A program made the position numbers and the translations under genes. DNA of 64,000 nt from Parvularcula mediterranea (GTDB lineage: Bacteria > Pseudomonadota > Alphaproteobacteria > Caulobacterales > Parvularculaceae), in NCBI RefSeq assembly GCF_013085255.1, contig NZ_JABFCX010000002.1, forward strand, positions 734,501-798,500. The letters run 5' to 3'. Below the pieces are notes generated by a model. It searched no databases. It was given only the letters and a program-made list of their open reading frames with translations, and had not been told where the DNA came from. The stretch's first letter is position 1. Every line of letters starts with the position of its first letter. Shown piece after piece: positions 48,151 through 57,770 of this stretch.

Positions 48151-51100
48151 ATGTCGACGGTGACCGTCGGGGCCGCGCTCGCGATCTACGCAGCGGTCCT
48201 TTTCGCAGTGGGCTTCATGGCCCAGAAGCGCGGATCCTTCCCGCCGCGCACCCTGCCGCTCGTCACCGCGCTCTCCATCGGGGTCTACTGCACCTCCTGG
48301 ACCTTCTACGGCGCAGTGGGCACGGCCGCCCGGTCAGGGTGGGACTATCTGCCGATCTATCTCGGCCCCGTTCTGGCCTTCACCCTAGGCCTGCCGCTCA
48401 TCGAGCGGACCATCAGCCTCGGCAAGGCCCACGGCGCGACCTCCCTCCCCGACCTCATCTCCCGTCGCTTCGGCCGGTCGCGCAGCCTCGCTGCGCTTCT
48501 TTCCGGCACCCTCGTCCTCGTCAGCATCCCCTACATCACGCTCCAGCTCATCGCCGTCGCCTCGACCTTCTCCGTCGTCACGGGGGGAGAGGAGACCCGG
48601 TCTCAGGCCCTCATCCTCTCCGTCGGCGCCGTCCTCGCAGCCTTCGGCCTCGTCTTCGGCACCAGAAGCCGTGACGCCACGGAGAGGAGCCCCGGCCTCG
48701 TCGCCGCGATGGCCTTCGACAGCGTCTTCAAGCTCCTCGCCTTCTTCGTCGTCGCCCTCGTCGCCCTCGCCATCCTCTCCGGCGGAGAGATCACCGCACC
48801 GCCTCTTCCTTCTGCGGAGGGGTTCACCGCACCGCGTTTCCTCCTCCTGACCGCGCTCTCCGCCTTCATGGTGCTCTGCCTGCCAAGGCAGTTCCACATG
48901 ACCGTCGTGGAGCCAGACGGCCCGCGCACGGTCAGGCGCGCCGCGCCCATCCTCATCCTCTACCTCGGCCTCTTCGCCCTCCTCGTCCTCCCCATCGCAG
49001 GGGCAGGCGCGGGCCTCGGCCTCGGGGCATCGCCGGACATCTTCGTCCTGACCGTACCGAGGGCCTCAGGCGCAGAAGCCCTGACCCTCCTCGCCTTTGT
49101 CGGCGGCTTCGCGGCGGCGGCAGGCATGATCGTCGTCACCGGCATCGCGGTCGGCAACATGATCTCCAACGACCTCGTCCTTCCCCTCCTGTCGAACGCA
49201 GGGGAAGCCCGCGCCTTCAAGCACGCCCTGACCATCAGGCGCCTCAGTCTCTGTGCACTGATCGTCATCGCTTCGCTGTTCGCGCTCACGGTTCCCGAGG
49301 GGGCCATGCTGGCCGAGCTCGGCGTCGTCTCCTTTGCAGGCGCTGCCCAGCTCGCCCCGCTTCTCATCGCAGCCATCTTCGCCCCGCGCGTGACCTCGCC
49401 AGCGGCCGTTGCCGCCATCGTGACAGGGGTCAGCCTGTGGCTCATCCTCGTCCTCGGCCCCGTCGTCGCAGGAGGCACAGCGTTCGATGCCAGCCCGCTC
49501 CTTAAGATGCTCCTGCCGTTCATCGATGATCAGTTCACGGCAGGAACCCTTATTGCAGGGCTCGCGAACGTCTCCGTGCTCGTCGCACTGACGCTCCTCG
49601 CCCCGGCAGATCTCAAGGCCCGCGAGGATGCCGCCCGCTTCAACAGCCAGCGCGCCCAGGGTGCCCTCTCCGGCACGGTCAGGGTCGGCGACCTCCGCGC
49701 CCTTCTCGAGCAGATCGTCGGCAAGGACGTCGCAGCCTCCACCGCTCGTCCGTATGCAAATCTCAGGGACAGCGACCTCGCCCCCGCGGCCTTTGTCGAG
49801 GAAAGCGAGCGCAGGCTCAGCGGCGTTCTTGGTAACGCTTCGGCCAACATTCTCCTCACCCGCCTCCTGACGTCCAGCCGCGTGGCCGTAGGAGATGTCA
49901 TGGTGCTGATGGGCGACGCCTCCCGTGAGCTTCGCTTCGGACAGGACCTCCTACTCGCCACCCTCGACAGCCTCGCCGAGGGTGTCTCGGTGATCGATGC
50001 GGAAGGTAAGCTCGTCGCCTGGAACAAGGCGTATGAGGAGCTTTTCGACTACCCCTCGGGCCTTCTCGCCGTCGGCACGCCCGTCGAGACCCTCCTCCGG
50101 CACAACCTCCCCCGCGCGCCGGAGGCAAAGCTGCAAAAGCGGATCGCGCTCCTCAAAGATGGCATTCCGCACACGTCAGAGACAACCTTGCGCGATGGAC
50201 GAATCCTCAGGCTGCAGGGCAGGCCCGTCCCTGGCGGAGGCTATGTCACGTCCTTCTCCGATGTCACCGAATACCGCGTTGCGCAGACAGCGCTTGCCGA
50301 GAGCGAACGCACCCTTCGTTTTTACACGGATAATATTCCCTTTCCTATCGCCTTCGCTGACCCCGGCCAGACCATCCGCTTCCACAACAGAGCCTATGCG
50401 GAGATGACCGGCATGCTGGACCAGAGCCTTGTCGGCCTGCCCCTCGCCACCGTCCTCGGCGAGCACTACGCCAAGCGCAGCATCGCCATCGACGCTGTCC
50501 TCGAAGGCAGCGGCAGGCGCTTCGTTCTGTCTCCTGACGATATTGGCGGCGACGTCACTTGGCAGGTCACCTACGTCCCGCAAGTCTCGCAAAGCGGAAC
50601 GGTGCTTGGCTTTTTCGGCTTCTATCAGGACATCTCCAAACGCCGCGCAGCCCAGTCGGCCCTCGAAGAAGCGAACCGCACCCTCGAAGCCCGCGTCGAG
50701 CAGCGGACCGCGGAGCTCAGCCTCGCCAACACCGCAGCCGACAGCGCACGGCAGGAGGCAGAGGCTGCGAACCAGTCGAAGACACGCTTCCTCGCCGCCG
50801 CCAGCCACGACGTGCTCCAGCCGCTCAACGCGGCCCGCCTCTTCGCCTCAAGCCTCGAAGACACGCTCCCCGAAGGCAGCGACGAGGCAGGCACCGCCAC
50901 ACGGATCGGGGCAGCGATCGGCTCCGCCGACACCCTCCTCAGGTCGCTCCTCAACCTCTCCAAGCTCGAAGCAGGCGGCGTTGATCCCAAGAAGAGCGCC
51001 TTTGCACTCGGCCCCTATCTCGAGGGCATCGCCGAAGAGTTCCGTCCGTTAGCTGAGGAACAGGGTCTCACTTTACGTGTAGTCTCCACGGGCCTCTGGA

Positions 51101-51864
51101 CCGACACCGATCCTGGCCTCCTGCGCTCAGCCATCCAGAACCTCCTCGCCAACGCCGTGCGGTACACAGATGAAGGCGGGGTTCTGATCGGCGTCCGCAG
51201 GGTTTGGGGCCGGCTCGCGCTGGACATCATCGATTCAGGGCGCGGCATTGCCGCCGAGGACCAAGCGACGATCTTTAAGGAGTTCACGAGGCTCCCCCGT
51301 GACCGCGACGTCGAGGGCGCGGGGCTGGGGCTTGCCACCGTCAGCCGCGTGGCGGGACTTCTCGGGCACGACATCATCCTGTCCTCAGACCCCGGCAAGG
51401 GAACGCGGTTCCGCCTCCTTATCCCGCGTGCCGAACCAAGATCTGCCGTCGCCTCTCCGCGCCGGCGAAGCGCCCCCGGCTTTGGCGGCGCACGTGTCCT
51501 CTGCGTCGACAACGACCGATCCGTTTTAGAAGCGCTCGAGGCACGCTTCACCAAATGGGGCGCGGAGACTTCCGCCCTCGGCAGTGTGGACGCGGTCCGT
51601 GCCGCCTATGCCAACGGCGCCGCGATGCCTGATCTCCTGATCCTCGACTACCAGCTTGACGGTGACGAAACCGGCCTCGACGTCTTCGATTTCTTCGCTG
51701 AAGAAAAAGAGTGCCGCTTGCCCGCAATCGTGGTCACAGCCAGCCGCTCCGAAGCCACCGACGAAGCCGTCCGCTCAAGAGGGCTCGACATTCTCTCAAA
51801 ACCGGTAGAGCCCGCAGCGCTCCGCTCACTGAGCGTCAGTCTTCTGAACGCTCCGAAGGTTTGA
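48151..51864 (+). CDS. Hybrid histidine kinase with N-terminal sodium:solute symporter domain (CrbS-like)
   Basis: The 1237-residue protein has a 13-span symporter-like domain (residues 1-480, GVYCTSWTFYGAVGTAARSGWD...), two PAS domains (from about 599 and 718), a HisKA domain with H886 in ASHDVLQPLNAAR, an HATPase domain (about 985-1100; NLLANAVRYTDEGG, DSGRGIAAEDQ, GAGLGLATV) and a receiver domain with D1166. This order is that of CrbS/CbrA-type sensors, which in Vibrio and Pseudomonas work with a LuxR-type regulator to switch on acs. Its last 29 bases overlap the regulator gene on the other strand. It probably senses acetate flux. Confidence 0.92.
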   Translation: MSTVTVGAALAIYAAVLFAVGFMAQKRGSFPPRTLPLVTALSIGVYCTSWTFYGAVGTAARSGWDYLPIYLGPVLAFTLGLPLIERTISLGKAHGATSLPDLISRRFGRSRSLAALLSGTLVLVSIPYITLQLIAVASTFSVVTGGEETRSQALILSVGAVLAAFGLVFGTRSRDATERSPGLVAAMAFDSVFKLLAFFVVALVALAILSGGEITAPPLPSAEGFTAPRFLLLTALSAFMVLCLPRQFHMTVVEPDGPRTVRRAAPILILYLGLFALLVLPIAGAGAGLGLGASPDIFVLTVPRASGAEALTLLAFVGGFAAAAGMIVVTGIAVGNMISNDLVLPLLSNAGEARAFKHALTIRRLSLCALIVIASLFALTVPEGAMLAELGVVSFAGAAQLAPLLIAAIFAPRVTSPAAVAAIVTGVSLWLILVLGPVVAGGTAFDASPLLKMLLPFIDDQFTAGTLIAGLANVSVLVALTLLAPADLKAREDAARFNSQRAQGALSGTVRVGDLRALLEQIVGKDVAASTARPYANLRDSDLAPAAFVEESERRLSGVLGNASANILLTRLLTSSRVAVGDVMVLMGDASRELRFGQDLLLATLDSLAEGVSVIDAEGKLVAWNKAYEELFDYPSGLLAVGTPVETLLRHNLPRAPEAKLQKRIALLKDGIPHTSETTLRDGRILRLQGRPVPGGGYVTSFSDVTEYRVAQTALAESERTLRFYTDNIPFPIAFADPGQTIRFHNRAYAEMTGMLDQSLVGLPLATVLGEHYAKRSIAIDAVLEGSGRRFVLSPDDIGGDVTWQVTYVPQVSQSGTVLGFFGFYQDISKRRAAQSALEEANRTLEARVEQRTAELSLANTAADSARQEAEAANQSKTRFLAAASHDVLQPLNAARLFASSLEDTLPEGSDEAGTATRIGAAIGSADTLLRSLLNLSKLEAGGVDPKKSAFALGPYLEGIAEEFRPLAEEQGLTLRVVSTGLWTDTDPGLLRSAIQNLLANAVRYTDEGGVLIGVRRVWGRLALDIIDSGRGIAAEDQATIFKEFTRLPRDRDVEGAGLGLATVSRVAGLLGHDIILSSDPGKGTRFRLLIPRAEPRSAVASPRRRSAPGFGGARVLCVDNDRSVLEALEARFTKWGAETSALGSVDAVRAAYANGAAMPDLLILDYQLDGDETGLDVFDFFAEEKECRLPAIVVTASRSEATDEAVRSRGLDILSKPVEPAALRSLSVSLLNAPKV

Positions 51865-52465
51865 CGTCGAGGCGGCGCGCCATCATGGCGGCCTGCGTCC
51901 TTGTCTGCACGCCAAGCTTCTGCATCACCGCCGTCATATGCGCCTTCACCGTGGCCTCGGAGATGTCGAGCTCGTAGGCGATCTGCTTGTTGAGAAGGCC
52001 GTCCCTGACATGGACCAGCACTTTGAGCTGGGTCGGGGTGAGGCTCGCCAGCGCCGCATCCTCCTCGGAAGGCTCGGCCTCTTCTGGCAGCCACGTCTCG
52101 CCATCGAGGACCGCCTCCACCGCTTCCCGGATGGTCGGCAGGTCGGAGGACTTCGGAACGAAGCCTGACGCTCCGAGCGCCGCCGCACGGCCAGGAAGCC
52201 CCGGCGCCGTGTCGCCTGAAACGACGAGGACCGGGACAGCCGGATAGAGCGAGCGGACCTGCAGGAGCCCTGCAAGCCCGTCACTATCCGGCATATGAAG
52301 ATCGAGGGTGAGAAGCCCCACCGGCCCAGCCTCCAGCGCCGCAAAGGCGCCTTCGAGGGTCTCGCGCTCGATCACTTCACGCTCGGGCGCTGCCTTGCCG
52401 ACGGCCCCCACGAGCGCAGCGCGGAACAGGGGGTGATCATCGGCAATGACAATGGGTGCGACCAT
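51836..52465 (-). CDS. LuxR-type response regulator (CrbR-like)
   Basis: A 209-residue NarL/FixJ-family regulator: receiver domain with D9/D10, phospho-acceptor D55 (LLTLDLHMPD) and lysine in FVPKSSD, then an acidic linker and a LuxR helix-turn-helix (LTPTQLKVLVHVRDGLLNKQIAYELDISEATVKAHM, about residues 142-180). It starts eight bases after the acs stop on the same strand, so acs and the regulator are one operon. Its end overlaps the kinase gene by 29 bases tail to tail. The kinase/regulator/acs grouping matches the CrbS-CrbR acetate switch. Confidence 0.92.
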   Translation of the reverse strand: MVAPIVIADDHPLFRAALVGAVGKAAPEREVIERETLEGAFAALEAGPVGLLTLDLHMPDSDGLAGLLQVRSLYPAVPVLVVSGDTAPGLPGRAAALGASGFVPKSSDLPTIREAVEAVLDGETWLPEEAEPSEEDAALASLTPTQLKVLVHVRDGLLNKQIAYELDISEATVKAHMTAVMQKLGVQTRTQAAMMARRLDVKPSERSED

Positions 52466-52473
52466 TCCTCTGC

Positions 52474-54366
52474 CTACCGCGCTTCGGCGAACTTTTCAGC
52501 ACCCTTCAGCAGGCTCTCAACCACCAGAGGCTCTGACAGCGTCGATGTGTCGCCCAGCTGGTCAGGCTGCCCCTCGGCAATCTTGCGGAGGATCCTGCGC
52601 ATGATCTTGCCGGACCGCGTCTTCGGCAGGCCGGGTGAGAGCTGCACCCGGTCGGGGGTCGCAACCGGGCCGATCTCGTTCCTGACATGCCCGCGAAGCT
52701 CCGTGGCGAGAGCATCGCTGGCCTCGATCCCCTGCTTCAGGGTGACATAGCAATGAACGCCCTGCCCCTTGATGTCATGGGGATAGCCAACGACGGCCGC
52801 TTCCGCGACTGACGCATGGGCCACCAGCGCGCTTTCGATCTCCGCCGTGCCCATCCGGTGACCGGATACGTTGAGGACATCGTCCACCCGTCCGGTGATC
52901 CAATAGTCACCATCCTCGTCACGCCTGGCCCCATCGCCAGTGAAGTACGTACCCGGATAGGTCGAGAAGTAGGTGTCGAAGAACCGCTGCTCGTCACCCC
53001 AGACGCCCCGCGCCTGGCCGGGCCAGCTCGTCGTCAGGACGAGGTTACCGTCGACCGCACCGTCAAGCGGCTTGCCTTCATTATCCACCAGTGCCGGAAG
53101 CACCCCCGGCAGCGGCGTCGTCGCAGCGCCAGGCTTGTTGTCCGAACTCTTCGCAGAAGGAGAAATCAGGATGCCGCCCGTCTCGGTCTGCCACCAGGTA
53201 TCAACGATCGGGCACCTGCCCTCGCCAACAACGTCATGGTACCACCTCCAGGCCTCAGGATTGATCGGTTCACCGACAGATCCAAGAAGCCTGAGCGAGG
53301 AGCGGTCATGCTCCGTGACGAACTCATCACCCTCGCGCATCGCAGCCCGGATAGCCGTCGGCGCGGTGTAGAGGATCGACACCCTATGCTTCGCCACCAC
53401 TTCCCACATGCGCCCAGCATCAGGCCAGCTCGGCACGCCCTCGAAGAGAACCTGCGTCGCTCCGTTCGCCATCGGTCCGTAGACGATGTAGCTGTGCCCT
53501 GTGATCCATCCGACATCAGCGGTGCACCAGAAGACATCGTCGGTCTGCAGGGCAAAGACTTTCTCATGGGTGAAGGACGCATACACCATGTACCCGCCGG
53601 TCGTATGCACGACCCCCTTGGGTTTGCCCGTCGACCCCGACGTATAAAGAATGAAAAGCGGGTCCTCCGCAGCCATCGGCTCAGGATCACAGGTCGGCGC
53701 AACCTCGTCGCGCTCCTCGCTCCACAGGATGTCCCGCCCCGGCGTCAGGGGCACCTGCGCGCCAGTCACCTCGATCGTCAGCACCAGCTTCGGCGGCTGC
53801 GCCAGCCGCTCGAGCGCAAGGTCGACATTCGCCTTCAGCGGGATCGCCTTGGCGCCCCTCCGCCCTTCGTCAGCGGTGATGATCGCCGTTGCGCCGCAAT
53901 CCTCGATCCGGCTGGCGAGCGCGTCAGGAGAGAACCCTCCGAACACGACCGAATGGACTGCGCCGATCCTGGCGCAGGCCAGCATCGCGTAGGCCGCCTC
54001 GGGCACCATGGGCATGTAGAGAACGACCCGGTCGCCCTTCCCGACACCGCGCGATTTGAGGACGTTTGCCATCCGGCACACTTCCTCGTGGGCCAGGCGG
54101 TAGCTGATCCGTTCGCATGCGGAGGGGTCGTTGCCTTCGAAGATGAAGGCCGTCTTGTCGCCGCGTTCGGCAAGGTGCCGGTCGAGGCACTGCACCGAGG
54201 CGTTGAGCACCCCGTCCTCGAACCATTTGATCCGGAAATCATCCCTTTCGAAGGACACATCGGACGCCACCGTAGGCGCTTCCATCCAGGTCAGCCGCTT
54301 GGCCTCCTCCAGCCAGAACGCGTCCAACGCACTCTTTTCGCTCAGGTTTGCAGCATCGTAGGCCAT
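52474..54366 (-). CDS. acs: Acetyl-CoA synthetase
   Basis: A 630-residue AMP-forming enzyme that converts acetate, ATP and CoA to acetyl-CoA. Motifs: [21 protein letters not shown] (ATP site, about 236-258), [31 protein letters not shown] and the C-terminal [11 protein letters not shown] with the lysine whose acetylation inactivates Acs elsewhere. Length is slightly below the 650 of E. coli Acs. It diverges from the porin gene over a 151-bp gap that contains a perfect inverted repeat, and is followed by the CrbR-like gene. Confidence 0.95.
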   Translation of the reverse strand: MAYDAANLSEKSALDAFWLEEAKRLTWMEAPTVASDVSFERDDFRIKWFEDGVLNASVQCLDRHLAERGDKTAFIFEGNDPSACERISYRLAHEEVCRMANVLKSRGVGKGDRVVLYMPMVPEAAYAMLACARIGAVHSVVFGGFSPDALASRIEDCGATAIITADEGRRGAKAIPLKANVDLALERLAQPPKLVLTIEVTGAQVPLTPGRDILWSEERDEVAPTCDPEPMAAEDPLFILYTSGSTGKPKGVVHTTGGYMVYASFTHEKVFALQTDDVFWCTADVGWITGHSYIVYGPMANGATQVLFEGVPSWPDAGRMWEVVAKHRVSILYTAPTAIRAAMREGDEFVTEHDRSSLRLLGSVGEPINPEAWRWYHDVVGEGRCPIVDTWWQTETGGILISPSAKSSDNKPGAATTPLPGVLPALVDNEGKPLDGAVDGNLVLTTSWPGQARGVWGDEQRFFDTYFSTYPGTYFTGDGARRDEDGDYWITGRVDDVLNVSGHRMGTAEIESALVAHASVAEAAVVGYPHDIKGQGVHCYVTLKQGIEASDALATELRGHVRNEIGPVATPDRVQLSPGLPKTRSGKIMRRILRKIAEGQPDQLGDTSTLSEPLVVESLLKGAEKFAEAR

Positions 54367-54435
54367 GGGCTTCTCCCTATTGGTGTCAGGTCATGCCGCT
54401 TTGTCCCTTTCCCAGGGTGTCCCAGCAATCAGACC

Positions 54436-54452
54436 ATGGTCGCTACGACCAT
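54436..54452. promoter_or_regulatory. Candidate operator between acs and the porin gene
   Basis: ATGGTCG-CTA-CGACCAT is a perfect 7-3-7 inverted repeat, 70 bases from the acs start and 66 from the porin start. A close match lies in front of the symporter operon (45816-45833). Position and symmetry suit a LuxR-type regulator acting on both divergent genes. Confidence 0.55.
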
Positions 54453-54517
54453 CCGCCAATAGCGAAGATGTCGCACCCGCCCGATGCTCACTGAAAAAAT
54501 GATCATCGGAGGAAGCC

Positions 54518-55885
54518 ATGAAGACCCAACAGAAGCTTGCGCTCATCGCCGCCGCATCGACATTCGCCGTGAGTTCGGCTCTGGCCCAGGACAGCCTGGA
54601 GGTCCGGGTCGACACGATCGAAGAGAAACTCGACCGTATCCTCGAGCGCCTCGACGATGACGAGGTCATGCTCACGCCTGAGGAGACCAAGGACGTCCGC
54701 AAAGCGGTCAAGATGATCCGTGTCGGCACCGCCACCTATTCCGACGGCTTCGGCGAGACCCCGCCTGAGAAAATCCTCGCCGAGCGGCCACAAGGCTTTA
54801 TGAGCGGCGACACGGAGGTTCTCTTCGGTGGCTACATCAAGCTCGACGCTTCCCTGACCGAGTTTACTGGAGGCTCTCTGCCTACGAACAGTCTGGGTCG
54901 TGACCTCTACATCCCCGGGCTCGTCCCCGTCGGCGGTGAAGGCGAGGATCCTGTCTTCGACTTCAACCCGCGCGAAAGCCGCTTCTTCTTCGGCTTCGAC
55001 ACCAAGAAGGCAGGCCGCAAGATCGGCGGCAAGATCGAACTCGACTTCCAGGTCACCAATGACGGGAACGAGCGGGTCTCCAACAGCTTCTCTCCCCGGA
55101 TGCGCGTGGCGTTCCTGACCATCGACAACTGGCTCCTCGGCCAGACCTGGTCGACCTTCCAGGACGTTGCTGCCCTGCCTGACAATCTCGACTTCATCGG
55201 CCCGACCGAAGGCACCGTCTTCGATCGCCAGCCGATGATCCGCTACACCAAGGGCCCGTTCCAGATCGCCATCGAGCAGCCTGAGACCGAGATCACCACG
55301 GCGACGGGCGGCAGGATCATGCCCGGCGACGACTCGCTCCCTGACCTTGCCCTGCGCTACAACAAGAAGGGCGACTTCGGGCACCTGACCGTCGCGACGT
55401 TGCTCCGTCAACTGAAGGCTGGCGCTGATGTTACGGGTCAGGATACCGAGACGACGCTTGGCTGGGGCGTATCCGGTTCAGGCAAGATCAAGATCGGCAG
55501 CCGCGACGACCTGCGGTTCATGGCGACCTATGGCGAAGGCATCGGCCGCTATATCGGCGTCAACGTCGTCAATGACGCAGCGCTCAACGCCAACCTTGAG
55601 CTTGAAACCATTCCGACCACGTCGGGTTTCGTCTCCTACCGCCACTTCTGGGCCAAGGACTGGCGCTCGAACCTTTCGCTTGGCTATTTCAAGGCCGACA
55701 ACCCCGTTCAGCTGACGTCCGGCGCGGTGACGGACCAGGTAACCTCGGTGCACGTCAACCTCATCCGCTCCCTGACGAAGAAGGTCGATGTGGGTGTCGA
55801 ATACATCCGGGCTGACCGCGAACTTGAAAACGGCCTCGACGGCGCGATGAACAAGATCCAGTTCTCCGCCAAATACGGTTTCTGA
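54518..55885 (+). CDS. DcaP-family outer-membrane porin
   Basis: The 455-residue protein has a signal peptide (MKTQQKLALIAAASTFAVSSALAQ), a short N-terminal coiled-coil segment (LEVRVDTIEEKLDRILERLDDDE) and a barrel domain of the DcaP trimeric porin group (VLFGGYIKLDASLTEF, FNPRESRFFFGFDTK, WLLGQTWSTFQDVAALPDNLDF, GPFQIAIEQPETEI), ending in F. DcaP porins import small carboxylates. Placed divergently to acs with a shared operator-like repeat, it is likely the outer-membrane entry for acetate or related acids. Ribosome site GGAGGAAG. A terminator follows. Confidence 0.9.
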   Translation: MKTQQKLALIAAASTFAVSSALAQDSLEVRVDTIEEKLDRILERLDDDEVMLTPEETKDVRKAVKMIRVGTATYSDGFGETPPEKILAERPQGFMSGDTEVLFGGYIKLDASLTEFTGGSLPTNSLGRDLYIPGLVPVGGEGEDPVFDFNPRESRFFFGFDTKKAGRKIGGKIELDFQVTNDGNERVSNSFSPRMRVAFLTIDNWLLGQTWSTFQDVAALPDNLDFIGPTEGTVFDRQPMIRYTKGPFQIAIEQPETEITTATGGRIMPGDDSLPDLALRYNKKGDFGHLTVATLLRQLKAGADVTGQDTETTLGWGVSGSGKIKIGSRDDLRFMATYGEGIGRYIGVNVVNDAALNANLELETIPTTSGFVSYRHFWAKDWRSNLSLGYFKADNPVQLTSGAVTDQVTSVHVNLIRSLTKKVDVGVEYIRADRELENGLDGAMNKIQFSAKYGF

Positions 55886-55910
55886 CGCGCCCTCCCTCGC
55901 GTGAGACTTG

Positions 55911-55943
55911 GCGGGTCAGCGGGATTTATCCCCGCTGACCCGC
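55911..55943 (+). terminator. Terminator-like hairpin after the porin gene
   Basis: A perfect 13-bp stem (GCGGGTCAGCGGG / CCCGCTGACCCGC) with a 7-base loop begins 25 bases after the porin stop. The following ACTTGTTT is only a modest U-tract. Confidence 0.75.
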
Positions 55944-56012
55944 ACTTGTTTAAGGTGGAGCCGTCTTCCGAAGGTGACGGGCCTGACCGGTCGTTCCTGC
56001 CAGCGCTTCGGA

Positions 56013-56128
56013 GGCGGTGCAGATAGCATGTGCGGACTAACGATCCGCATGTGCTGTTCGAGAGTTTGAAGTGCTTAGCCGCCGGCCTCAAAACCCCGCG
56101 GACATGGCCTCTCGCATAAAGCACCGCC
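56013..56128 (+). ncRNA. Candidate structured non-coding RNA
   Basis: This lies in a 656-bp gene-free stretch. GGCGGTGC (56013-56020) pairs perfectly with GCACCGCC (56121-56128), enclosing a 12-bp hairpin (56025-56036 with 56044-56055, loop of 7) and a second helix CGAGAG/CTCTCG (56059-56064 with 56109-56114). Two of the hairpin pairs are G-U only if the + strand is transcribed, which favours that strand. The segment GCCTCAAAACC after the hairpin recalls 6S RNA, but I cannot identify it as such. True ends are unknown and may extend from about 55950 to 56150. Confidence 0.35.
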
Positions 56129-56318
56129 GGGCGTGGCTTGGCCCGCGCATATAACATTTAGTCAGAGCACGGCCCAAACCGCGCCCGGACACCCGTCCTC
56201 TCAGAAAACCGACCCGGGCGGACACCTACGCCTGCCTCACACACCGCTCTCCCGGAAAGCCAAAGGCTTATCCAGGACCCATGGACCATCCGTATCAAGA
56301 GTAGGCCAAGCCAGTTCA

Positions 56319-56348
56319 TGGATCCCGGATCAAGTCCGGGAGGACGAT
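56319..56348 (+). repeat. Intergenic palindromic repeat, copy 3
   Basis: Core CCCGGA-TCAAG-TCCGGG (56324-56340) with GGAT before and AGGACGA after: the same element as at 2405 and 2461. The remaining sequence between the RNA candidate and yebC (56349-56541) shows no other feature. Confidence 0.65.
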
Positions 56349-56541
56349 AATTGAAAGAGCACCTCTCCAACCGTCATCCATCAAACAAGAAGAGCAAAGT
56401 TCAATCCGCCGGCTCTCGTCAGAATCCAGATACTAGGGCAGCTCGCCAAGGGGATATGGCGGGGGCCACGAAGCCACAGCAGAGCCTCGCGGGCAGCCCC
56501 GTAATCAGGAAACCGATGCGGCAGCGAGGAGGCGCTTCACC

Positions 56542-57288
56542 TCAGCCAGCAAGCCGCTCGGCATCCTCGTCGGAAAGCTCGAAGTTCGCGTAGACCGCCT
56601 GCACGTCATCAAGGTCGTCGAGCGCGTCGAAGAGCTTCACCACCGTGTCGGACTTCTCCGAGCTGACCTCGATCTGGTTTTGGGCGCGCCAGGCAAGCTT
56701 CGCCGTTTCCGGCTCGCCATATTTCTCTTCGAGGGCCTTCTGGACCTCGGCGAAGTCATCGGCAGCGGTGTAGATCGTGTGGAGTTCTTCCGACGACTGA
56801 ACGTCCTCGGCACCGGCCTCGATAGCGGCTTCGAGGACATCATCCTCGCTACCGATCTCGCCCTTATACTCGATCTGGCCGACCCGGTCGTAGCCGAAGC
56901 TCACTGAACCGGTCTCGCCGAGATTGCCGCCGTTCTTCGAGAAGGTGGAGCGCACTTCCGAGGCCGTGCGGTTCCGGTTGTCGGTCAGGGCTTCGACGAT
57001 GATGCCGACGCCTTCAGGGCCGAAGCCCTCGTAGCGGATTTCTTCGTAGTCGGCCCCGTCATCGGCGGAGCCCTTCTTGATGGCCCGCTCGATATTGTCC
57101 TTGGGCATCGACTGGCCCTTGGCGTTGGCGATCGCCAGGCGGAGGCGCGGGTTAAAGGCCGGATCAGGCGCGCCCATCTTGGCTGCGACCGTGATCTCCT
57201 TGGACAGGCGCGAGAACAGCTTGGAACGCTTGGCGTCCTGACGACCCTTGCGGTGCTGGATGTTCGCCCATTTGGAGTGGCCGGCCAT
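56542..57288 (-). CDS. yebC: YebC/PmpR family protein
   Basis: A 248-residue cytoplasmic protein beginning with the family signature [57 protein letters not shown] and [20 protein letters not shown] are also diagnostic. Members were first described as transcription regulators (PmpR) and more recently as factors that ease ribosome stalling (TACO1/YebC). Length is standard. In many alphaproteobacteria ruvC follows; here the gene is followed by a long non-coding region. A small membrane-protein gene lies 75 bp upstream. Confidence 0.95.
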   Translation of the reverse strand: MAGHSKWANIQHRKGRQDAKRSKLFSRLSKEITVAAKMGAPDPAFNPRLRLAIANAKGQSMPKDNIERAIKKGSADDGADYEEIRYEGFGPEGVGIIVEALTDNRNRTASEVRSTFSKNGGNLGETGSVSFGYDRVGQIEYKGEIGSEDDVLEAAIEAGAEDVQSSEELHTIYTAADDFAEVQKALEEKYGEPETAKLAWRAQNQIEVSSEKSDTVVKLFDALDDLDDVQAVYANFELSDEDAERLAG

Positions 57289-57363
57289 GATACCTCCGAA
57301 AAAATCAGCAAGGCCCGGCGTCTAGTCCGCCAAGCCCCGTCTGTTAAGCCCGAAGATGCGCGT

Positions 57364-57726
57364 TCAGCGCCTGACGAACGTCCTGATCACCAGGATCAGC
57401 ATAGTCGCCGCCAGGAGAAGCAGCCAGAAACCCAGGACTTCCACGAACCTGAGGCCCATCAGGTCATTCCAGACCCGGTCGAAGGAGCCGGACAGCGTAT
57501 CCACGCTCGCCCCGGCCTCCATCATCGCCTCGCCGGTATGCATCGCGAAGACGAGACCACCGAGCCAGAACAGCCCCCGCGTCGCCATCGCCAGGGCCTG
57601 CCCGATGCCGCCAGCCCGGAGGCCCGAAGCAATCCCGACAATCGCCAGCGGCAGGAGCGTCATCACGGGATCGGAATTCACCGCTGCGCCAAAAGCTTCG
57701 CTGAGATCAGAAACGACGTCGGCCAT
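57364..57726 (-). CDS. Small membrane protein, unknown
   Basis: The ATG at 57726 (AAGGGGG upstream) gives 120 residues with three hydrophobic segments (VMTLLPLAIVGIASGL, GLFWLGGLVFAMHTG and VLGFWLLLLAATMLILVI) and a basic end RTFVRR. No family recognised. It lies between the LysR gene and yebC on the same strand, with 44- and 75-bp gaps, so may share a transcript with either. Confidence 0.65.
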   Translation of the reverse strand: MADVVSDLSEAFGAAVNSDPVMTLLPLAIVGIASGLRAGGIGQALAMATRGLFWLGGLVFAMHTGEAMMEAGASVDTLSGSFDRVWNDLMGLRFVEVLGFWLLLLAATMLILVIRTFVRR

Positions 57727-57770
57727 GATGCCCCCTTGGATTGGTCCCAAGGGTCAAGCCTAACAAACCG

